From: Flavobacterium crocinum
Lineage (GTDB): Bacteria; Bacteroidota; Bacteroidia; Flavobacteriales; Flavobacteriaceae
Assembly: GCF_003122385.1 (NCBI RefSeq)
Contig: NZ_CP029255.1
Span: 372,001-436,000, forward strand
Length of the DNA: 64,000 nt
Direction: 5' to 3'
The translations under genes and the position numbers were made by a program. Positions 27,940 to 37,580 of this stretch are shown one piece after another (position 1 is the first letter of the stretch; every line of letters begins with the position of its first letter). The notes under the pieces are model-generated. The model was not told the DNA's origin, searched no databases, and saw nothing but the letters and a program-made list of their open reading frames with translations.

Positions 27940-28038
27940 TTATTAATAAATTATATTTTTTTTTCGAAATTATAAAAATATTTAATACTGTAAACGCATT
28001 TTAGTCATTAAACATCTTTATTTATTAACTACATCGTT

Positions 28039-29148
28039 TTAGGCTTTAGCACTTTTGATGTTCTCCACAAACTGATCAAACAAATAGGATGAATCGTGTG
28101 GTCCAGGACTTGCTTCCGGATGATACTGAACTGAGAAACAATTCTTGTTTTTCATTCTCATTCCGGCTACAGTACCATCATTTAAATGCACATGCGTAAT
28201 TTCTAATTCAGGATGATTATCTAACTGTTCTTTTTTAACAGCAAATCCGTGATTTTGAGAAGTGATTTCACCTTTACCAGTAATGATATTTTTCACAGGA
28301 TGATTGATACCACGGTGCCCATTAAACATTTTGTAAGTTTCAACACCATTCGCTAAACCAATAACCTGGTGCCCCAAACAAATTCCAAAAAGAGGTTTAT
28401 TATCTGCTAATATATCTTTCGCAACTTGAATAGCTCCAAACAAAGGATCTGGATCTCCAGGTCCATTTGACAAGAAATACCCATCTGGATTAAATTCAGA
28501 CATATCTTTATAAGTAGAATTAAAAGGATATACTTTTATATAACAATCTCTTTTTGCAAGATTTCTTAAAATATTCTTTTTAATCCCAAGATCTAAAGCA
28601 GAGATTTTATAACTAGCATTTTCATCACCAAAGAAATAGGGTTTAGTAGTAGAAACTTTAGAAGCCAATTCTAAACCTTCCATATTTGGCACATTAGCCA
28701 ATTCTTTTTTCAAATCTTCAATTGAAGTACCATCTGTACAAATAACAGCATTCATTGCACCATTGTCACGAATGTAACTTACAAGAGCACGAGTATCAAC
28801 ATCAGAAATACAGATTAGATTTTGCTTAGTAAAATAATCTTCTAAGCTTTCAGAAGCATTAGTTCTAGAATAATTAAAACTGAAGTTTTTACAAACCAAA
28901 CCAGCAATTTTAATACTATCAGATTCTACCTCTTCCTCATTCACACCATAATTTCCGATATGTGTATTTGTAGCCACCATAATTTGACCAAAATAAGAAG
29001 GATCAGTAAAAATTTCCTGATATCCTGTCATTCCGGTATTAAAACAAACTTCCCCAAAAGTTTTACCGCTGATACCGATAGATTTTCCGTGAAAAATTGT
29101 TCCGTCACTAAGTAATAAAATGGCGCTTTTTCTTGTTGTGTATTTCAT
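28039..29148 (-). CDS. carA: Carbamoyl-phosphate synthase small subunit
   Basis: A 369-residue glutaminase subunit that supplies ammonia to CarB for carbamoyl phosphate, used in pyrimidine and arginine synthesis. The N-terminal domain begins SAILLLSDGTIFHGKSIG and contains EVCFNTGMTGYQEI. The C-terminal class I amidotransferase domain has the nucleophile Cys in FGICLGHQVIG and the His-Glu pair in YHPEASPGPHDS. carB is not adjacent. A strong promoter lies about 75 nt upstream, after the end of the ribosomal alpha operon. Confidence 0.97.
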   Translation of the reverse strand: MKYTTRKSAILLLSDGTIFHGKSIGISGKTFGEVCFNTGMTGYQEIFTDPSYFGQIMVATNTHIGNYGVNEEEVESDSIKIAGLVCKNFSFNYSRTNASESLEDYFTKQNLICISDVDTRALVSYIRDNGAMNAVICTDGTSIEDLKKELANVPNMEGLELASKVSTTKPYFFGDENASYKISALDLGIKKNILRNLAKRDCYIKVYPFNSTYKDMSEFNPDGYFLSNGPGDPDPLFGAIQVAKDILADNKPLFGICLGHQVIGLANGVETYKMFNGHRGINHPVKNIITGKGEITSQNHGFAVKKEQLDNHPELEITHVHLNDGTVAGMRMKNKNCFSVQYHPEASPGPHDSSYLFDQFVENIKSAKA

Positions 29149-29222
29149 TATTTAATTTGTATTGTTTTTTTTATCAAGTTTTCAAACCAAAACAATGGTC
29201 TCAAATGTAATTAGATATTTTG

Positions 29223-29253
29223 CAAATTTACTTCTTTAAAGAAGCTCTTCCAA
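29223..29253 (-). promoter_or_regulatory. Promoter of carA
   Basis: On the minus strand TAAATTTG (29223-29230) matches TAnnTTTG and TTG (29251-29253) lies 20 nt upstream. A second -7-like element, TACATTTG (29202-29209), is 13 nt further down without a well-spaced -33. The predicted leader is about 70 nt. Confidence 0.68.
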
Positions 29254-29337
29254 GATTTTTTAAAACTTTCCTTTGTAAAAATAAAACCTATCATTTTAAA
29301 TAAGTTACATTTTTAAAGGTTTAAAAAAATCAAAAAA

Positions 29338-29368
29338 AAAGGATAAACTAAAAATTAGTTTATCCTTT
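29338..29368 (-). terminator. Terminator of the ribosomal alpha operon (after rplQ)
   Basis: GGATAAACTA (29341-29350) pairs with TAGTTTATCC (29356-29365) around a 5-nt loop; AAA/TTT pairs extend the stem to 13 bp. A T-run follows on the minus strand. It lies about 30 nt after the rplQ stop. Confidence 0.85.
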
Positions 29369-29395
29369 AATATTATAGAATGATTACTCTCATAA

Positions 29396-29887
29396 TTATT
29401 CAGAAGCTTCAGTAGTCGTTTCTGATTCAGCAGCAGGGGCTTCAGGAGCAGCAGTTTCAGCTTTTTTAGCTTTACCACCACGACGGCTTTTCGCTTTTTT
29501 AACTTCTTTTTTACCTCCGTTGTAAAGTTCATTGAAGTCAACAAGTTCGATCATCGCCATATCAGCGTTATCTCCCAAACGATTTCCAACTTTAATGATA
29601 CGAGTGTATCCACCTGGACGGTCACCTACTTTAGCAGCAACATCTCTGAACAAATCAGTTACAGCGTATTTGTTACGTAAGTAAGCAAAAACAATACGAC
29701 GGTTGTGAGTCGTATCCTCTTTTGATTTTGTAATTAAAGGCTCAACGAATTGTTTAAGCGCTTTAGCTTTAGCAACAGTAGTGTTAATACGTTTGTGCTC
29801 GATAAGAGAACAAGCCATATTAGCTAACATAGCTTTTCTATGTCCAGTCTGTCTGCTTAAGTGGTTGATTTTTTTTCCGTGTCTCAT
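29396..29887 (-). CDS. rplQ: 50S ribosomal protein L17
   Basis: A 163-residue large-subunit protein. The core (1-125) begins [20 protein letters not shown] and contains the typical [14 protein letters not shown] and [23 protein letters not shown]. After the core comes a 35-40 residue tail: first a Lys/Arg-rich stretch, then an Ala/Glu/Thr-rich acidic end. The tail is absent in E. coli L17 (127 residues) but similar extensions occur in Bacteroidota. It is the last gene of the alpha operon, 62 nt after rpoA. Confidence 0.97.
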   Translation of the reverse strand: MRHGKKINHLSRQTGHRKAMLANMACSLIEHKRINTTVAKAKALKQFVEPLITKSKEDTTHNRRIVFAYLRNKYAVTDLFRDVAAKVGDRPGGYTRIIKVGNRLGDNADMAMIELVDFNELYNGGKKEVKKAKSRRGGKAKKAETAAPEAPAAESETTTEASE

Positions 29888-29949
29888 GACGTGTTTTTTT
29901 TATCTTCATCTTGCTACAATCCACCATGGAGAGCAAAATATGAAGTAAA

Positions 29950-30942
29950 TTATTCTTTATCTAATTTGTATTTAGCTAAATCCATTCCGAAAGTTAAATT
30001 CTTCACTGCAACAAGTTCATCAAGTTCAGTTAAAGATTTTTTACCGAAATTACGGAATTTCATTAGGTCATTTTTATTGAAAGATACTAAATCACCAAGT
30101 GTATCAACTTCAGCCGCTTTCAAGCAATTTAATGCTCTCACAGATAAATCCATATCAACAAGCTTAGTTTTAAGCAATTGTCTCATATGCAATGACTCTT
30201 CATCATACGATTCTGTTTGTGCAATTTCGTCAGCCTCAAGTGTAATTCTTTCGTCAGAGAATAACATGAAATGGTGAATTAAAACTTTAGCAGCTTCAGT
30301 AAGAGCATCTTTAGGATTAATAGATCCATCAGTTTTGATTTCAAAAACTAATTTTTCATAATCCGTTTTTTGCTCAACACGGAAATTTTCGATTGCATAT
30401 TTTACATTTTTTACCGGAGTAAAAATAGAATCTGTAAAAATCGTTCCAATTGCAGCATTCTGTTTTTTGTTCTCTTCAGCAGGCACGTATCCTCTACCTT
30501 TTTCGATTGTTAAATCGAAATTCAATTTGATTTTAGAATCTAAATTACAGATAACAAGGTCTGGATTCAGAACTTGGAAACCTGAAATAAATTTTTGAAA
30601 ATCACCTGCTGTTAATTGATCTTTACCAGAAACAGAAATAGTAACTGATTCATTATCGATATCTTCAATTTGACGTTTGAAACGTACTTGTTTTAGATTA
30701 AGGATAATTTCGGTAACATCTTCAACAACACCTGAAATAGTAGAAAACTCATGATCTACACCTTCGATACGAACAGATGTAATTGCATAACCTTCTAATG
30801 CTGAAAGCAAAACTCTTCTAAGTGCATTACCAACTGTCAATCCGTAACCAGGTTCTAAAGGTCTAAATTCAAATTTACCTTCAAAATCGGTTGAATCGAT
30901 CATGATAACTTTATCGGGCTTTTGAAAATTAAATATTGCCAT
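29950..30942 (-). CDS. rpoA: DNA-directed RNA polymerase subunit alpha
   Basis: A 330-residue subunit that nucleates assembly of the core polymerase. The N-terminal domain carries the conserved [21 protein letters not shown] near residues 31-51 and GYVPAEENK. The C-terminal DNA- and activator-binding domain contains [20 protein letters not shown] and [16 protein letters not shown]. Full length is preserved. It lies 21 nt after rpsD, as in most bacteria, and will be co-regulated with the ribosomal proteins. Confidence 0.98.
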   Translation of the reverse strand: MAIFNFQKPDKVIMIDSTDFEGKFEFRPLEPGYGLTVGNALRRVLLSALEGYAITSVRIEGVDHEFSTISGVVEDVTEIILNLKQVRFKRQIEDIDNESVTISVSGKDQLTAGDFQKFISGFQVLNPDLVICNLDSKIKLNFDLTIEKGRGYVPAEENKKQNAAIGTIFTDSIFTPVKNVKYAIENFRVEQKTDYEKLVFEIKTDGSINPKDALTEAAKVLIHHFMLFSDERITLEADEIAQTESYDEESLHMRQLLKTKLVDMDLSVRALNCLKAAEVDTLGDLVSFNKNDLMKFRNFGKKSLTELDELVAVKNLTFGMDLAKYKLDKE

Positions 30943-30963
30943 AAATTTCGACTAAGTCAATTA

Positions 30964-31569
30964 TTATTTGTTGTACAACTCTACGATTAATTGTTCTTTA
31001 ATGTTTTCTGGAATTTGAAGTCTCGCAGGTACAGAAACGAAAGTTCCTTCTTTAAGATCATTGTTCCAAGTAATCCATTCATAAACATGACTTGAATTTG
31101 ATAAAGAACGTTCGATAGCTTCTAGAGATTTAGATTTTTCACGAACTGCAACTTTATCACCAGGCTTAAGGTGGTAAGAAGGAATATTAACAACCTCTCC
31201 ATTTACAGTAATGTGTCTGTGAGAAACGATTTGACGCGCACCTCTTCTAGATGGAGCAATTCCCATTCTAAAAACAACATTATCTAATCTTGCTTCGCAT
31301 AATTGTAATAAAACCTCACCAGTTACTCCTTTTGTAGCTGATGCTTTTTCGAATAAATTTCTGAATTGTTTTTCTAAAATTCCGTAAGAATATTTAGCTT
31401 TTTGCTTTTCCATTAACTGAACAGCGTACTCAGATTTTTTTCCTCTTTTTTTAGCCATCCCGTGTTGTCCAGGTGGGTAATTTCTTTTTTCGAAAGATTT
31501 ATCATCTCCGAAGATTGCCTCGCCAAATTTACGAGCGATTTTGGTTTTAGGACCAGTATATCTTGCCAT
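30964..31569 (-). CDS. rpsD: 30S ribosomal protein S4
   Basis: A 201-residue primary 16S rRNA-binding protein. It begins [20 protein letters not shown] and has the YPPGQHG motif, and carries the S4 RNA-binding domain ([30 protein letters not shown]) near the middle. No zinc-binding cysteines are seen at the N terminus, so it is the C-minus form. It is preceded by a 91-nt gap with a long stem (31584-31637), which may be an S4-type autoregulatory site; S4 is a known repressor of its own operon in other bacteria. Confidence 0.97.
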
Positions 31570-31583
31570 TTTAAAAAAAATTT

Positions 31584-31637
31584 AAGGTAGAAATTATGAA
31601 TTCAGGTCTAATCCTTCGATAATCTATGTTCTACCTT
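31584..31637 (-). promoter_or_regulatory. Long hairpin in the rpsK-rpsD gap, candidate S4 leader
   Basis: On the minus strand AAGGTAGAA (31629-31637) pairs perfectly with TTCTACCTT (31584-31592). Immediately inside, ATTAT and ATAAT (31619-31623 with 31593-31597) continue the helix, with a 5-nt bulge on one side only. The apical part is 21 nt. The helix lies 15 nt before the rpsD start, with an A/T-rich stretch between. Such a bulged stem directly before rpsD is the pattern of a ribosomal-protein operator; the binding protein is inferred. Confidence 0.5.
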
Positions 31638-31660
31638 GTTTATACTATAAAAATAAAAAA

Positions 31661-32044
31661 TTAAACTCTACGTCTTTTTGGAGGACGACATCCGTTGTGT
31701 GGCATTGGAGTAACATCAATAATTTCAGTAACTTCAATTCCACCGTTATGAATAGAACGGATAGCAGACTCACGTCCGTTACCTGGTCCTTTTACATAAA
31801 CTTTCACTTTTTTAAGTCCTGCCTCAAGTGCTACTTTAGCGCAATCTTCTGCTGCCATTTGAGCTGCATAAGGAGTGTTCTTTTTAGAACCTCTGAAACC
31901 CATTTTACCAGCTGAAGACCAAGAGATAACTTCACCTTTCTTATTAGTCAAAGAAATAATAATGTTATTAAAAGTGGCAGAAATATGAGCCTCACCCGTT
32001 GATTCAACGATAACTTTACGTTTTTTTGCAGTTGCTTTAGCCAT
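31661..32044 (-). CDS. rpsK: 30S ribosomal protein S11
   Basis: A 127-residue platform protein of the small subunit. The central [23 protein letters not shown] and the [22 protein letters not shown] block are typical. The C-terminal [23 protein letters not shown] also identifies it. It follows rpsM after 8 nt and is separated from rpsD by the 91-nt gap that carries the candidate S4 leader. Confidence 0.98.
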   Translation of the reverse strand: MAKATAKKRKVIVESTGEAHISATFNNIIISLTNKKGEVISWSSAGKMGFRGSKKNTPYAAQMAAEDCAKVALEAGLKKVKVYVKGPGNGRESAIRSIHNGGIEVTEIIDVTPMPHNGCRPPKRRRV

Positions 32045-32052
32045 ATTACTTA

Positions 32053-32427
32053 TTATTTAGTTGCTTTTTTCTTGTTAGCAACAGTTTTTCTTTTACCTTT
32101 TCTTGTTCTTGAGTTGTTTTTAGTTCTTTGTCCTCTTAATGGAAGACCAGATCTATGACGAATACCTCTGTAACATCCAATATCCATTAAACGTTTAATG
32201 TTTAAAGAAATTTCAGAACGTAATTCACCTTCAATTTTGTAAAATGAAACAGCTTCACGAATTGCTCCGATTTCATCATCATTCCAATCTTGAACTTTTT
32301 TATCCTGGCTAACTTGAGCTTTCTCTAAAATCTCAATAGCTCTACTTTTTCCTAACCCGAAGATGTAGGTAAGTGCGATAACACCTCTTTTGTTTTTTGG
32401 GATATCTACCCCTGCTATTCTTGCCAT
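32053..32427 (-). CDS. rpsM: 30S ribosomal protein S13
   Basis: A 124-residue small-subunit head protein. The N-terminal [20 protein letters not shown] and the helix-turn-helix [13 protein letters not shown] are conserved, as is the basic C-terminal [21 protein letters not shown] that contacts the P site and the B1 bridge. It starts 2 nt after the rpmJ stop and precedes rpsK by 8 nt. Confidence 0.98.
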   Translation of the reverse strand: MARIAGVDIPKNKRGVIALTYIFGLGKSRAIEILEKAQVSQDKKVQDWNDDEIGAIREAVSFYKIEGELRSEISLNIKRLMDIGCYRGIRHRSGLPLRGQRTKNNSRTRKGKRKTVANKKKATK

Positions 32428-32429
32428 AA

Positions 32430-32546
32430 TTATCCTTGTCTTTGTTTAAATCTAGGATTCTTTTTGTTTATTACGTACAGTCTCCCTTTTCTACGCACGA
32501 TAATGCACTCGGCACTTCTCTTTTTTACTGATGCTCTAACTTTCAT
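32430..32546 (-). CDS. rpmJ: 50S ribosomal protein L36
   Basis: A 38-residue protein that begins [14 protein letters not shown] and ends [11 protein letters not shown], matching L36 over its whole length. The usual C-x2-C-x12-C-x4-H zinc-ribbon ligands are largely missing: only one cysteine remains, and the C-terminal histidine position is Phe. It is therefore the zinc-free (C-minus) form, which is common in Bacteroidota. It lies between infA and rpsM, the standard location, 12 nt after infA and 2 nt before rpsM. Confidence 0.95.
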
Positions 32547-32558
32547 AGTGAATATCCT

Positions 32559-32774
32559 TTAATATCGATAAGTAATTCTTGCTTTTGACAAATCGTAAGG
32601 ACTCATTTCTAGTTTCACTTTATCACCAGGTAATAACTTGATGTAATGCATTCGCATTTTTCCAGAAATATGAGCAATTACAATATGTCCATTTTCTAAC
32701 TCCACACGGAACATCGCATTTGATAATGCTTCAATGATTGATCCGTCTTGTTCTATTGCTGATTGTTTTGCCAT
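32559..32774 (-). CDS. infA: Translation initiation factor IF-1
   Basis: A 71-residue single S1/OB-fold protein that binds the 30S A site during initiation. It reads [20 protein letters not shown] and later [20 protein letters not shown] and [12 protein letters not shown], all diagnostic. It follows secY after 7 nt and precedes rpmJ by 12 nt, as in the usual secY-infA-rpmJ order. Confidence 0.97.
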   Translation of the reverse strand: MAKQSAIEQDGSIIEALSNAMFRVELENGHIVIAHISGKMRMHYIKLLPGDKVKLEMSPYDLSKARITYRY

Positions 32775-32781
32775 AAATATA

Positions 32782-34128
32782 TTAAGCTACCGCTTTTCTA
32801 TTTTTACCAGTCTTCATTAAACCATCATAATGTTTGTTTAACAAGTATGAATTGATTTGTTGAATAGTATCTATTGCAACTCCAACCATAATTATTAATG
32901 AGGTACCTCCAAAAAACATTGCCCAAGATTGTTGTACATCCATAATACTTACAACAATAGCTGGGAACACAGCAATCAAAGCAAGGAATAAAGATCCTGG
33001 GAAAGTTATTAAAGACATCACTTTATCTAAGAAATCTGAAGTTTCAGCTCCCGGACGAACTCCTGGAATAAAACCACCGCTTCTCTTTAAATCATCAGCC
33101 ATTTTGTTAGTAGGTACAGTGATTGCAGTATAAAAGAATGTAAATACAATAATTAAAGTTGCAAAAACAAAATTATACCAGAAACCAAACATATTACTAA
33201 ATGCACCAACAATAGATTGTGATGTATCTGATTTAGACAATCCGGCTACAGCCGCAGGAATAAACATAATTGCCTGAGCAAAAATAATTGGCATAACTCC
33301 AGAAGCATTAAGCTTAAGAGGAATCCATTGTCTATTACCTCCTGCCAAATCTTGCTCGTAATCTCCAGTTGTAGTACGACGAGCGTATTGTACCGGGATT
33401 CTACGTACTGCCATAGTAAGCAATACACAAGAAATGATAACTAATAACCACACAATAATTTCAATAACTAATAACATTGGACCTCCATTGTTATTGGTAA
33501 CACGAGTTGTAAACTCCTGAATAAAAGCTTGTGGTAAACGAGCTAAAATACCAACCATAATTAACAATGAAATACCATTTCCAATACCTTTATCTGTAAT
33601 TTTCTCACCAAGCCACATAGCAAAAATTGTTCCTGTAACTAAAATGATAACAGACGAGAACAAAAATTCAGGTGAATTAAAGCCTAGCAAAAATGCATTA
33701 CTAGGCAATGTTCTGTATAAATTATAGATATAAGTTGGACCTTGAACCAATGTGATAGCGATTGTCAACCAACGAGTGATTTGATTAATCTTTTTTCTAC
33801 CACTTTCCCCATCATTTTGAAGTTTTTGTAAATATGGAATCGCAATCCCCATCAACTGAACAACAATAGACGCAGAAATATAAGGCATGATACCTAAAGC
33901 AAAAACTGAAGCTTTAGAGAAAGCACCCCCGGTGAACATGTCTAGAATAGATCCTAGACCATTTTTAGTTTGTCCCGCTAAACCAGTCAATTGCGTTGCG
34001 TCAATTCCAGGAAGCGTAACGTGTGCTCCAAAACGATATACTAAAAGTAACCCTAAAGTAATTAAGATTCTATTCTTTAGTTCTTCGATTTTCCAAACAT
34101 TACTTATTGATTCAATAAATTTCTTCAT
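32782..34128 (-). CDS. secY: Protein translocase subunit SecY
   Basis: A 448-residue inner-membrane channel protein of the Sec translocon with ten membrane segments. Conserved features are [14 protein letters not shown] at the N terminus, the plug-region [25 protein letters not shown] segment near 70-90, [19 protein letters not shown], and the cytoplasmic loop [10 protein letters not shown]. Length and topology are normal. It lies 13 nt after rplO and 7 nt before infA within the spc operon. Confidence 0.97.
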   Translation of the reverse strand: MKKFIESISNVWKIEELKNRILITLGLLLVYRFGAHVTLPGIDATQLTGLAGQTKNGLGSILDMFTGGAFSKASVFALGIMPYISASIVVQLMGIAIPYLQKLQNDGESGRKKINQITRWLTIAITLVQGPTYIYNLYRTLPSNAFLLGFNSPEFLFSSVIILVTGTIFAMWLGEKITDKGIGNGISLLIMVGILARLPQAFIQEFTTRVTNNNGGPMLLVIEIIVWLLVIISCVLLTMAVRRIPVQYARRTTTGDYEQDLAGGNRQWIPLKLNASGVMPIIFAQAIMFIPAAVAGLSKSDTSQSIVGAFSNMFGFWYNFVFATLIIVFTFFYTAITVPTNKMADDLKRSGGFIPGVRPGAETSDFLDKVMSLITFPGSLFLALIAVFPAIVVSIMDVQQSWAMFFGGTSLIIMVGVAIDTIQQINSYLLNKHYDGLMKTGKNRKAVA

Positions 34129-34141
34129 CTTAATAGATAAG

Positions 34142-34594
34142 TTATATAGTTACAGCCTCTCCACCAGCAGCTTCAATAGCAGCTTTTGCAGTAGCAGTAA
34201 ATTTGTGGGCAGTTACTTTTAATTTTGCTTTCAATTCTCCTCTACCTAAAATCTTAACGATTTCATTTTTAGTAGCCAGACGATTTGCTACGAAATCCGT
34301 CATTGAAACAGAATCAGTAATTACACCGTTATCAACTAATAATTGAAGAGTATCTAAATTAACACCTTCGTATTCTTTACGATTGATGTTTTTGAAACCA
34401 AACTTAGGTACACGTCTTTGAAGTGGCATTTGCCCTCCTTCAAAACCAATCTTTTTAGAATAACCAGAACGAGATTTTGCTCCTTTGTGTCCACGTGCAG
34501 CGGTACCACCTTTTCCAGAACCTTCTCCTCTACCTAATCTTTTATTTTGATTGTGTGTAGATCCCTCAGCAGGTTGTAAGTTACTTAAATTCAT
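34142..34594 (-). CDS. rplO: 50S ribosomal protein L15
   Basis: A 150-residue protein of the large subunit. The Gly/Arg-rich extended N terminus (RLGRGEGSGKGGTAARGHKG) and the PLQRRVPKFGF segment are typical, and the C-terminal globular part ends with AAIEAAGGEAVTI. It is 11 nt after rpmD and 13 nt before secY. Confidence 0.97.
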   Translation of the reverse strand: MNLSNLQPAEGSTHNQNKRLGRGEGSGKGGTAARGHKGAKSRSGYSKKIGFEGGQMPLQRRVPKFGFKNINRKEYEGVNLDTLQLLVDNGVITDSVSMTDFVANRLATKNEIVKILGRGELKAKLKVTAHKFTATAKAAIEAAGGEAVTI

Positions 34595-34605
34595 AACAGT
34601 ATTTG

Positions 34606-34788
34606 TTATTTAGCTTCTTCAACAGAAACTAAGTGTTTAACTTTGTTTATCATCCCAAGGATAGCAGGATTTGACTCATGCTCCACAACTTGTCCAATTT
34701 TACGTAGACCTAAAGCTTCCAACCCTCTCTTTTGAGAAAGAGGACAGTTGATTTTGCTTCTTACTTGTTTTACTAATAATTTAGCCAT
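34606..34788 (-). CDS. rpmD: 50S ribosomal protein L30
   Basis: A 60-residue protein. It begins [20 protein letters not shown] and continues with the helix [20 protein letters not shown], which identifies L30. The gene is intact and lies between rpsE and rplO with 11-nt spacings on both sides. Confidence 0.96.
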   Translation of the reverse strand: MAKLLVKQVRSKINCPLSQKRGLEALGLRKIGQVVEHESNPAILGMINKVKHLVSVEEAK

Positions 34789-34799
34789 AATTTCCTGAA

Positions 34800-35321
34800 T
34801 TAACCTTTAAAAACTTTCTCTAAAGAAACCCCTCTCTGTTTTGCAACAGTATGAGCGCTTCTCATTTGCAATAAAGCATCAAAAGTTGCTTTTACTACGT
34901 TATGTGGATTTGATGATCCTTGAGATTTAGACAATACATCGTGAATACCTACTGATTCAAGAACTGAACGAACAGCTCCACCAGCAATAACCCCAGTACC
35001 ATGAGAAGCTGGAATTAAGAATACACGTGCACCACCAAATTTACCTTTTTGTTCGTGAGGAACAGATTGTCCATTCAAAGGAATTCTAACTAAGTTTTTC
35101 TTAGCATCTTCTACTGCTTTCGCAATTGCTTCAGAAACGTCTTTAGATTTTCCTAATCCGTGACCAACTACTCCATTTTCATCACCTACAACTACAATAG
35201 CAGAAAAACCGAAAGCTCTACCTCCTTTTGTAACTTTAGTAACACGATTTACACTAACCAGACGATCTTTAAGTTCAAGACCACTAGGTTTTACCAATTC
35301 TACATTTTTGTATTTAGACAT
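34800..35321 (-). CDS. rpsE: 30S ribosomal protein S5
   Basis: A 173-residue protein involved in decoding fidelity. The double-stranded-RNA-binding-like part begins [21 protein letters not shown]. It is followed by the conserved [19 protein letters not shown] and the C-terminal [20 protein letters not shown]. It follows rplR after 6 nt and precedes rpmD by 11 nt. Confidence 0.98.
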
Positions 35322-35327
35322 AATATA

Positions 35328-35678
35328 TTAGAATTTAAGTCCAGCGGCTCTTGCGCCTTCTGCTAATGATTTAATACGACCGTGGTACAAATATCCACCT
35401 CTGTCAAAAGTGATGGTATCAATCCCGGCTTTTAACGCTTTCTCTGCAACTAATTTTCCAACAGCAGCAGCGATTTCAACGTTAGTACCTTTTCCTATTT
35501 CTTTTTCTCTCGAAGATGCAGCTAATATAGTAACTCCATTTACATCATCAATGATTTGAGCGTAAATTTCTTTATTACTTCTAAAAACAGAAAGTCTAGG
35601 TCTTGCAGCTGAACCACTAACCGATTTTCTAATTCTGAATTTAATTCTCTGTCTTCTTTCAGATTTTGTTAATGACAT
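35328..35678 (-). CDS. rplR: 50S ribosomal protein L18
   Basis: A 116-residue 5S rRNA-binding protein. It has a basic N terminus ([20 protein letters not shown]), the strand [18 protein letters not shown], and a C-terminal [20 protein letters not shown]. The spacing to rplF is 11 nt and to rpsE 6 nt. Confidence 0.98.
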   Translation of the reverse strand: MSLTKSERRQRIKFRIRKSVSGSAARPRLSVFRSNKEIYAQIIDDVNGVTILAASSREKEIGKGTNVEIAAAVGKLVAEKALKAGIDTITFDRGGYLYHGRIKSLAEGARAAGLKF

Positions 35679-35689
35679 AATCTTATATT

Positions 35690-36232
35690 TTAAGCTGATT
35701 TACCTGCTTTTCTTCTTAATACTTCACCCACAAATTTAACACCTTTTCCTTTATATGGCTCTGGCTTACGGAAACTTCTGATTTTCGCAGCAACTTGTCC
35801 TAAAAGTTGTTTATCAAATGATGTTAATTTGACGATTGGGTTCTTACCTTTTTCAGATACTGTTTCCAAAGATACTTCAGGAGCAATCTCTAAAACAATA
35901 TTGTGAGAATATCCAAGAGCTAAATCTAATTTTTGACCTTGGTTTGAAGCTCTATAACCAACTCCAACTAATTCTAGTTCTTTTGTGAAACCTTCAGAAA
36001 CACCAACAACCATATTACTGATCAAAGATCTGAATAATCCGTGCTTTGCTCTGTGGTTTTTATGATCAGACGATCTTTCAACTAAAACCTGATCGCCTTC
36101 AACAGTTACATTTACGTCCGAAAACTCCTGAACTAGTTGACCTCTTTTTCCTTTTACTGTAATAATACCGTCTTTAACTTCTACAGTTACACCAGCAGGG
36201 ATTACAATTGGGCTTTTACCTATTCTTGACAT
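35690..36232 (-). CDS. rplF: 50S ribosomal protein L6
   Basis: A 180-residue large-subunit protein with two tandem alpha/beta domains. The start [19 protein letters not shown] and the C-terminal [20 protein letters not shown], followed by RRKAGKSA, are diagnostic. It follows rpsH after 18 nt. Confidence 0.98.
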   Translation of the reverse strand: MSRIGKSPIVIPAGVTVEVKDGIITVKGKRGQLVQEFSDVNVTVEGDQVLVERSSDHKNHRAKHGLFRSLISNMVVGVSEGFTKELELVGVGYRASNQGQKLDLALGYSHNIVLEIAPEVSLETVSEKGKNPIVKLTSFDKQLLGQVAAKIRSFRKPEPYKGKGVKFVGEVLRRKAGKSA

Positions 36233-36250
36233 CTTTTCTAGTGTTTAAAA

Positions 36251-36649
36251 TTAGTATACGTAACAAATTACTTCACCACCTACATTTAATTGCTTAGCTT
36301 GTTTTCCAGTCATCAAACCTTTTGATGTAGAAACAATAGCAATTCCTAATCCATTAAGGATTCTAGGTAATTTGGCAGCACCTGCGTACTTACGTAAACC
36401 AGGTTTACTAATTCTTTGGATATCTTTGATTACAGGCTCTTTAGTATCTTTATCATACTTCAAAGCAATTTTGATAGAACCTTGTACAGTGTTCTGCTCA
36501 AATTTGTAACTTAAGATGTAACCTTGATCAAATAAGATCTTAGTTATCTCTTTTTTAAGATTAGATGCCGGAATTTCAACAACTTTGTGGTTTGCAGCCA
36601 CAGCGTTACGAACTCTAGTCAAATAATCTGCAATAGGATCTGTATACAT
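36251..36649 (-). CDS. rpsH: 30S ribosomal protein S8
   Basis: A 132-residue primary 16S rRNA-binding protein. I start it at the ATG at 36649 (MYTDPIADYLTRVRNA), which is the conserved S8 N terminus. An in-frame ATG 36 nt upstream would add 12 unconserved residues and lies within the leader sequence. The C terminus STSKGLMTGKQAKQLNVGGE is typical. The gene is preceded by an unusually long 104-nt gap with a promoter and a strong hairpin. S8 is the known autogenous regulator of the spc operon in E. coli, which makes the location notable. Confidence 0.97.
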   Translation of the reverse strand: MYTDPIADYLTRVRNAVAANHKVVEIPASNLKKEITKILFDQGYILSYKFEQNTVQGSIKIALKYDKDTKEPVIKDIQRISKPGLRKYAGAAKLPRILNGLGIAIVSTSKGLMTGKQAKQLNVGGEVICYVY

Positions 36650-36673
36650 ATGTATTTGATTGCGATTATGGTT

Positions 36674-36697
36674 TTCGGGAGACACCCGTCTCCCGAA
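36674..36697 (-). promoter_or_regulatory. Strong hairpin in the leader before rpsH
   Basis: A perfect 10-bp stem, TTCGGGAGAC with GTCTCCCGAA, closes a 4-nt loop; after a 2-nt bulge a further GG/CC pair extends it. No T-run follows on the minus strand, so it is not an intrinsic terminator. It lies 24 nt before the rpsH ATG and about 25 nt after the predicted transcription start. It could stabilise the mRNA or serve as an r-protein binding site. Confidence 0.55.
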
Positions 36698-36729
36698 CCT
36701 TTAATCAATTAAAATTATTTTTTGGTTTG

Positions 36730-36760
36730 CAAAAGTAATAACTTATTGCGAGATTACCAA
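36730..36760 (-). promoter_or_regulatory. Internal promoter between rpsN and rpsH
   Basis: On the minus strand TACTTTTG (36730-36737) matches TAnnTTTG, and TTG (36758-36760) lies 20 nt upstream, overlapping the last sense codon of rpsN. A start near 36724 would give a leader of about 75 nt for rpsH. It would allow separate expression of the second half of the spc operon. Confidence 0.65.
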
Positions 36761-37023
36761 GAAGCCTTTTTAACTCCTGGAATTAACCCATTGTTAGCCA
36801 TTTCACGGAAAGTTACACGTGAAATACCGAATTGACGGATATAACCTCTAGGTCTACCTGTTAATTTACAACGATTGTGTAAACGAACTGGTGAAGCATT
36901 TTTAGGTAATCTTTGTAAACCTTCGTAGTCTCCAGCTTCTAATAAAGCTTTTCTCTTCTCAGCATATTTAGCTACCGTTTTCTCTCTTTTAACCTCGCGG
37001 GCTTTCATTGATTCTTTAGCCAT
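36754..37023 (-). CDS. rpsN: 30S ribosomal protein S14
   Basis: An 89-residue protein of the longer, zinc-free S14 type: no CxxC pairs are present. The basic N terminus ([20 protein letters not shown]) and the C-terminal [20 protein letters not shown], followed by [13 protein letters not shown], identify it. It follows rplE after 3 nt. Its last codons overlap the -33 element of the internal promoter that reads into rpsH. Confidence 0.97.
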
Positions 37024-37026
37024 GTC

Positions 37027-37578
37027 TTAATTCTTTTTAAAAGGTAATCCTAATTCAGCCAATAATGACTTTGCTTCCTTGTCTGTTTTTGCAGTAGTAA
37101 CAAAAGTAATATCCATTCCTGAAATTTTGTTTACTTTGTCAATATCAATTTCAGGGAAAATGATTTGCTCTAAAACTCCAAGATTGTAGTTACCTCTTCC
37201 GTCGAAACCTGTAGCTTTAATACCACCAAAATCTCTAACACGTGGTAAAGCAGAAGTAATAAGTCTATCTAAAAACTCATACATTCTTTCTCCACGTAAA
37301 GTAACTTTTGCTCCAATAGGCATTCCTTTTCTCAATTTGAAAGACGCAACGTCTTTTTTAGAGATTGTAGAAACTGCTTTTTGTCCAGTGATCTTTGTTA
37401 ACTCATCAACCGCATAGTCAATAAGTTTTTTATCAGATACAGCTGCACCAACTCCACGGCTCAAAACGATTTTTTCAAGTTTAGGAACTTGCATTACGTT
37501 TGTATATCCGAACTCTTCTTTAAGAGCAGAGATTACTCTACTCTTATATTCTTCTTTTAGTCTAGGTGTATATGCCAT
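37027..37578 (-). CDS. rplE: 50S ribosomal protein L5
   Basis: A 183-residue 5S rRNA-binding protein at the central protuberance. Typical blocks are [36 protein letters not shown] and [10 protein letters not shown], followed by a [20 protein letters not shown] segment. It follows rplX after 2 nt and precedes rpsN by 3 nt. Confidence 0.98.
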   Translation of the reverse strand: MAYTPRLKEEYKSRVISALKEEFGYTNVMQVPKLEKIVLSRGVGAAVSDKKLIDYAVDELTKITGQKAVSTISKKDVASFKLRKGMPIGAKVTLRGERMYEFLDRLITSALPRVRDFGGIKATGFDGRGNYNLGVLEQIIFPEIDIDKVNKISGMDITFVTTAKTDKEAKSLLAELGLPFKKN

Positions 37579-37580
37579 TA

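Noticed and set aside
29305..29544. 79-codon minus-strand frame rich in Lys and Leu
   Set aside because: It is an out-of-frame reading of the Ala/Glu-rich tail of rplQ and runs through the operon terminator.
29861..30277. 138-codon open frame on the plus strand
   Set aside because: It is antisense to rpoA and to the start of rplQ; Ser/Lys-rich composition is what the opposite strand of these genes gives.
36674..36697. Intrinsic terminator before rpsH
   Set aside because: The stem is strong but no T-run follows on the minus strand, and it would cut the spc operon.
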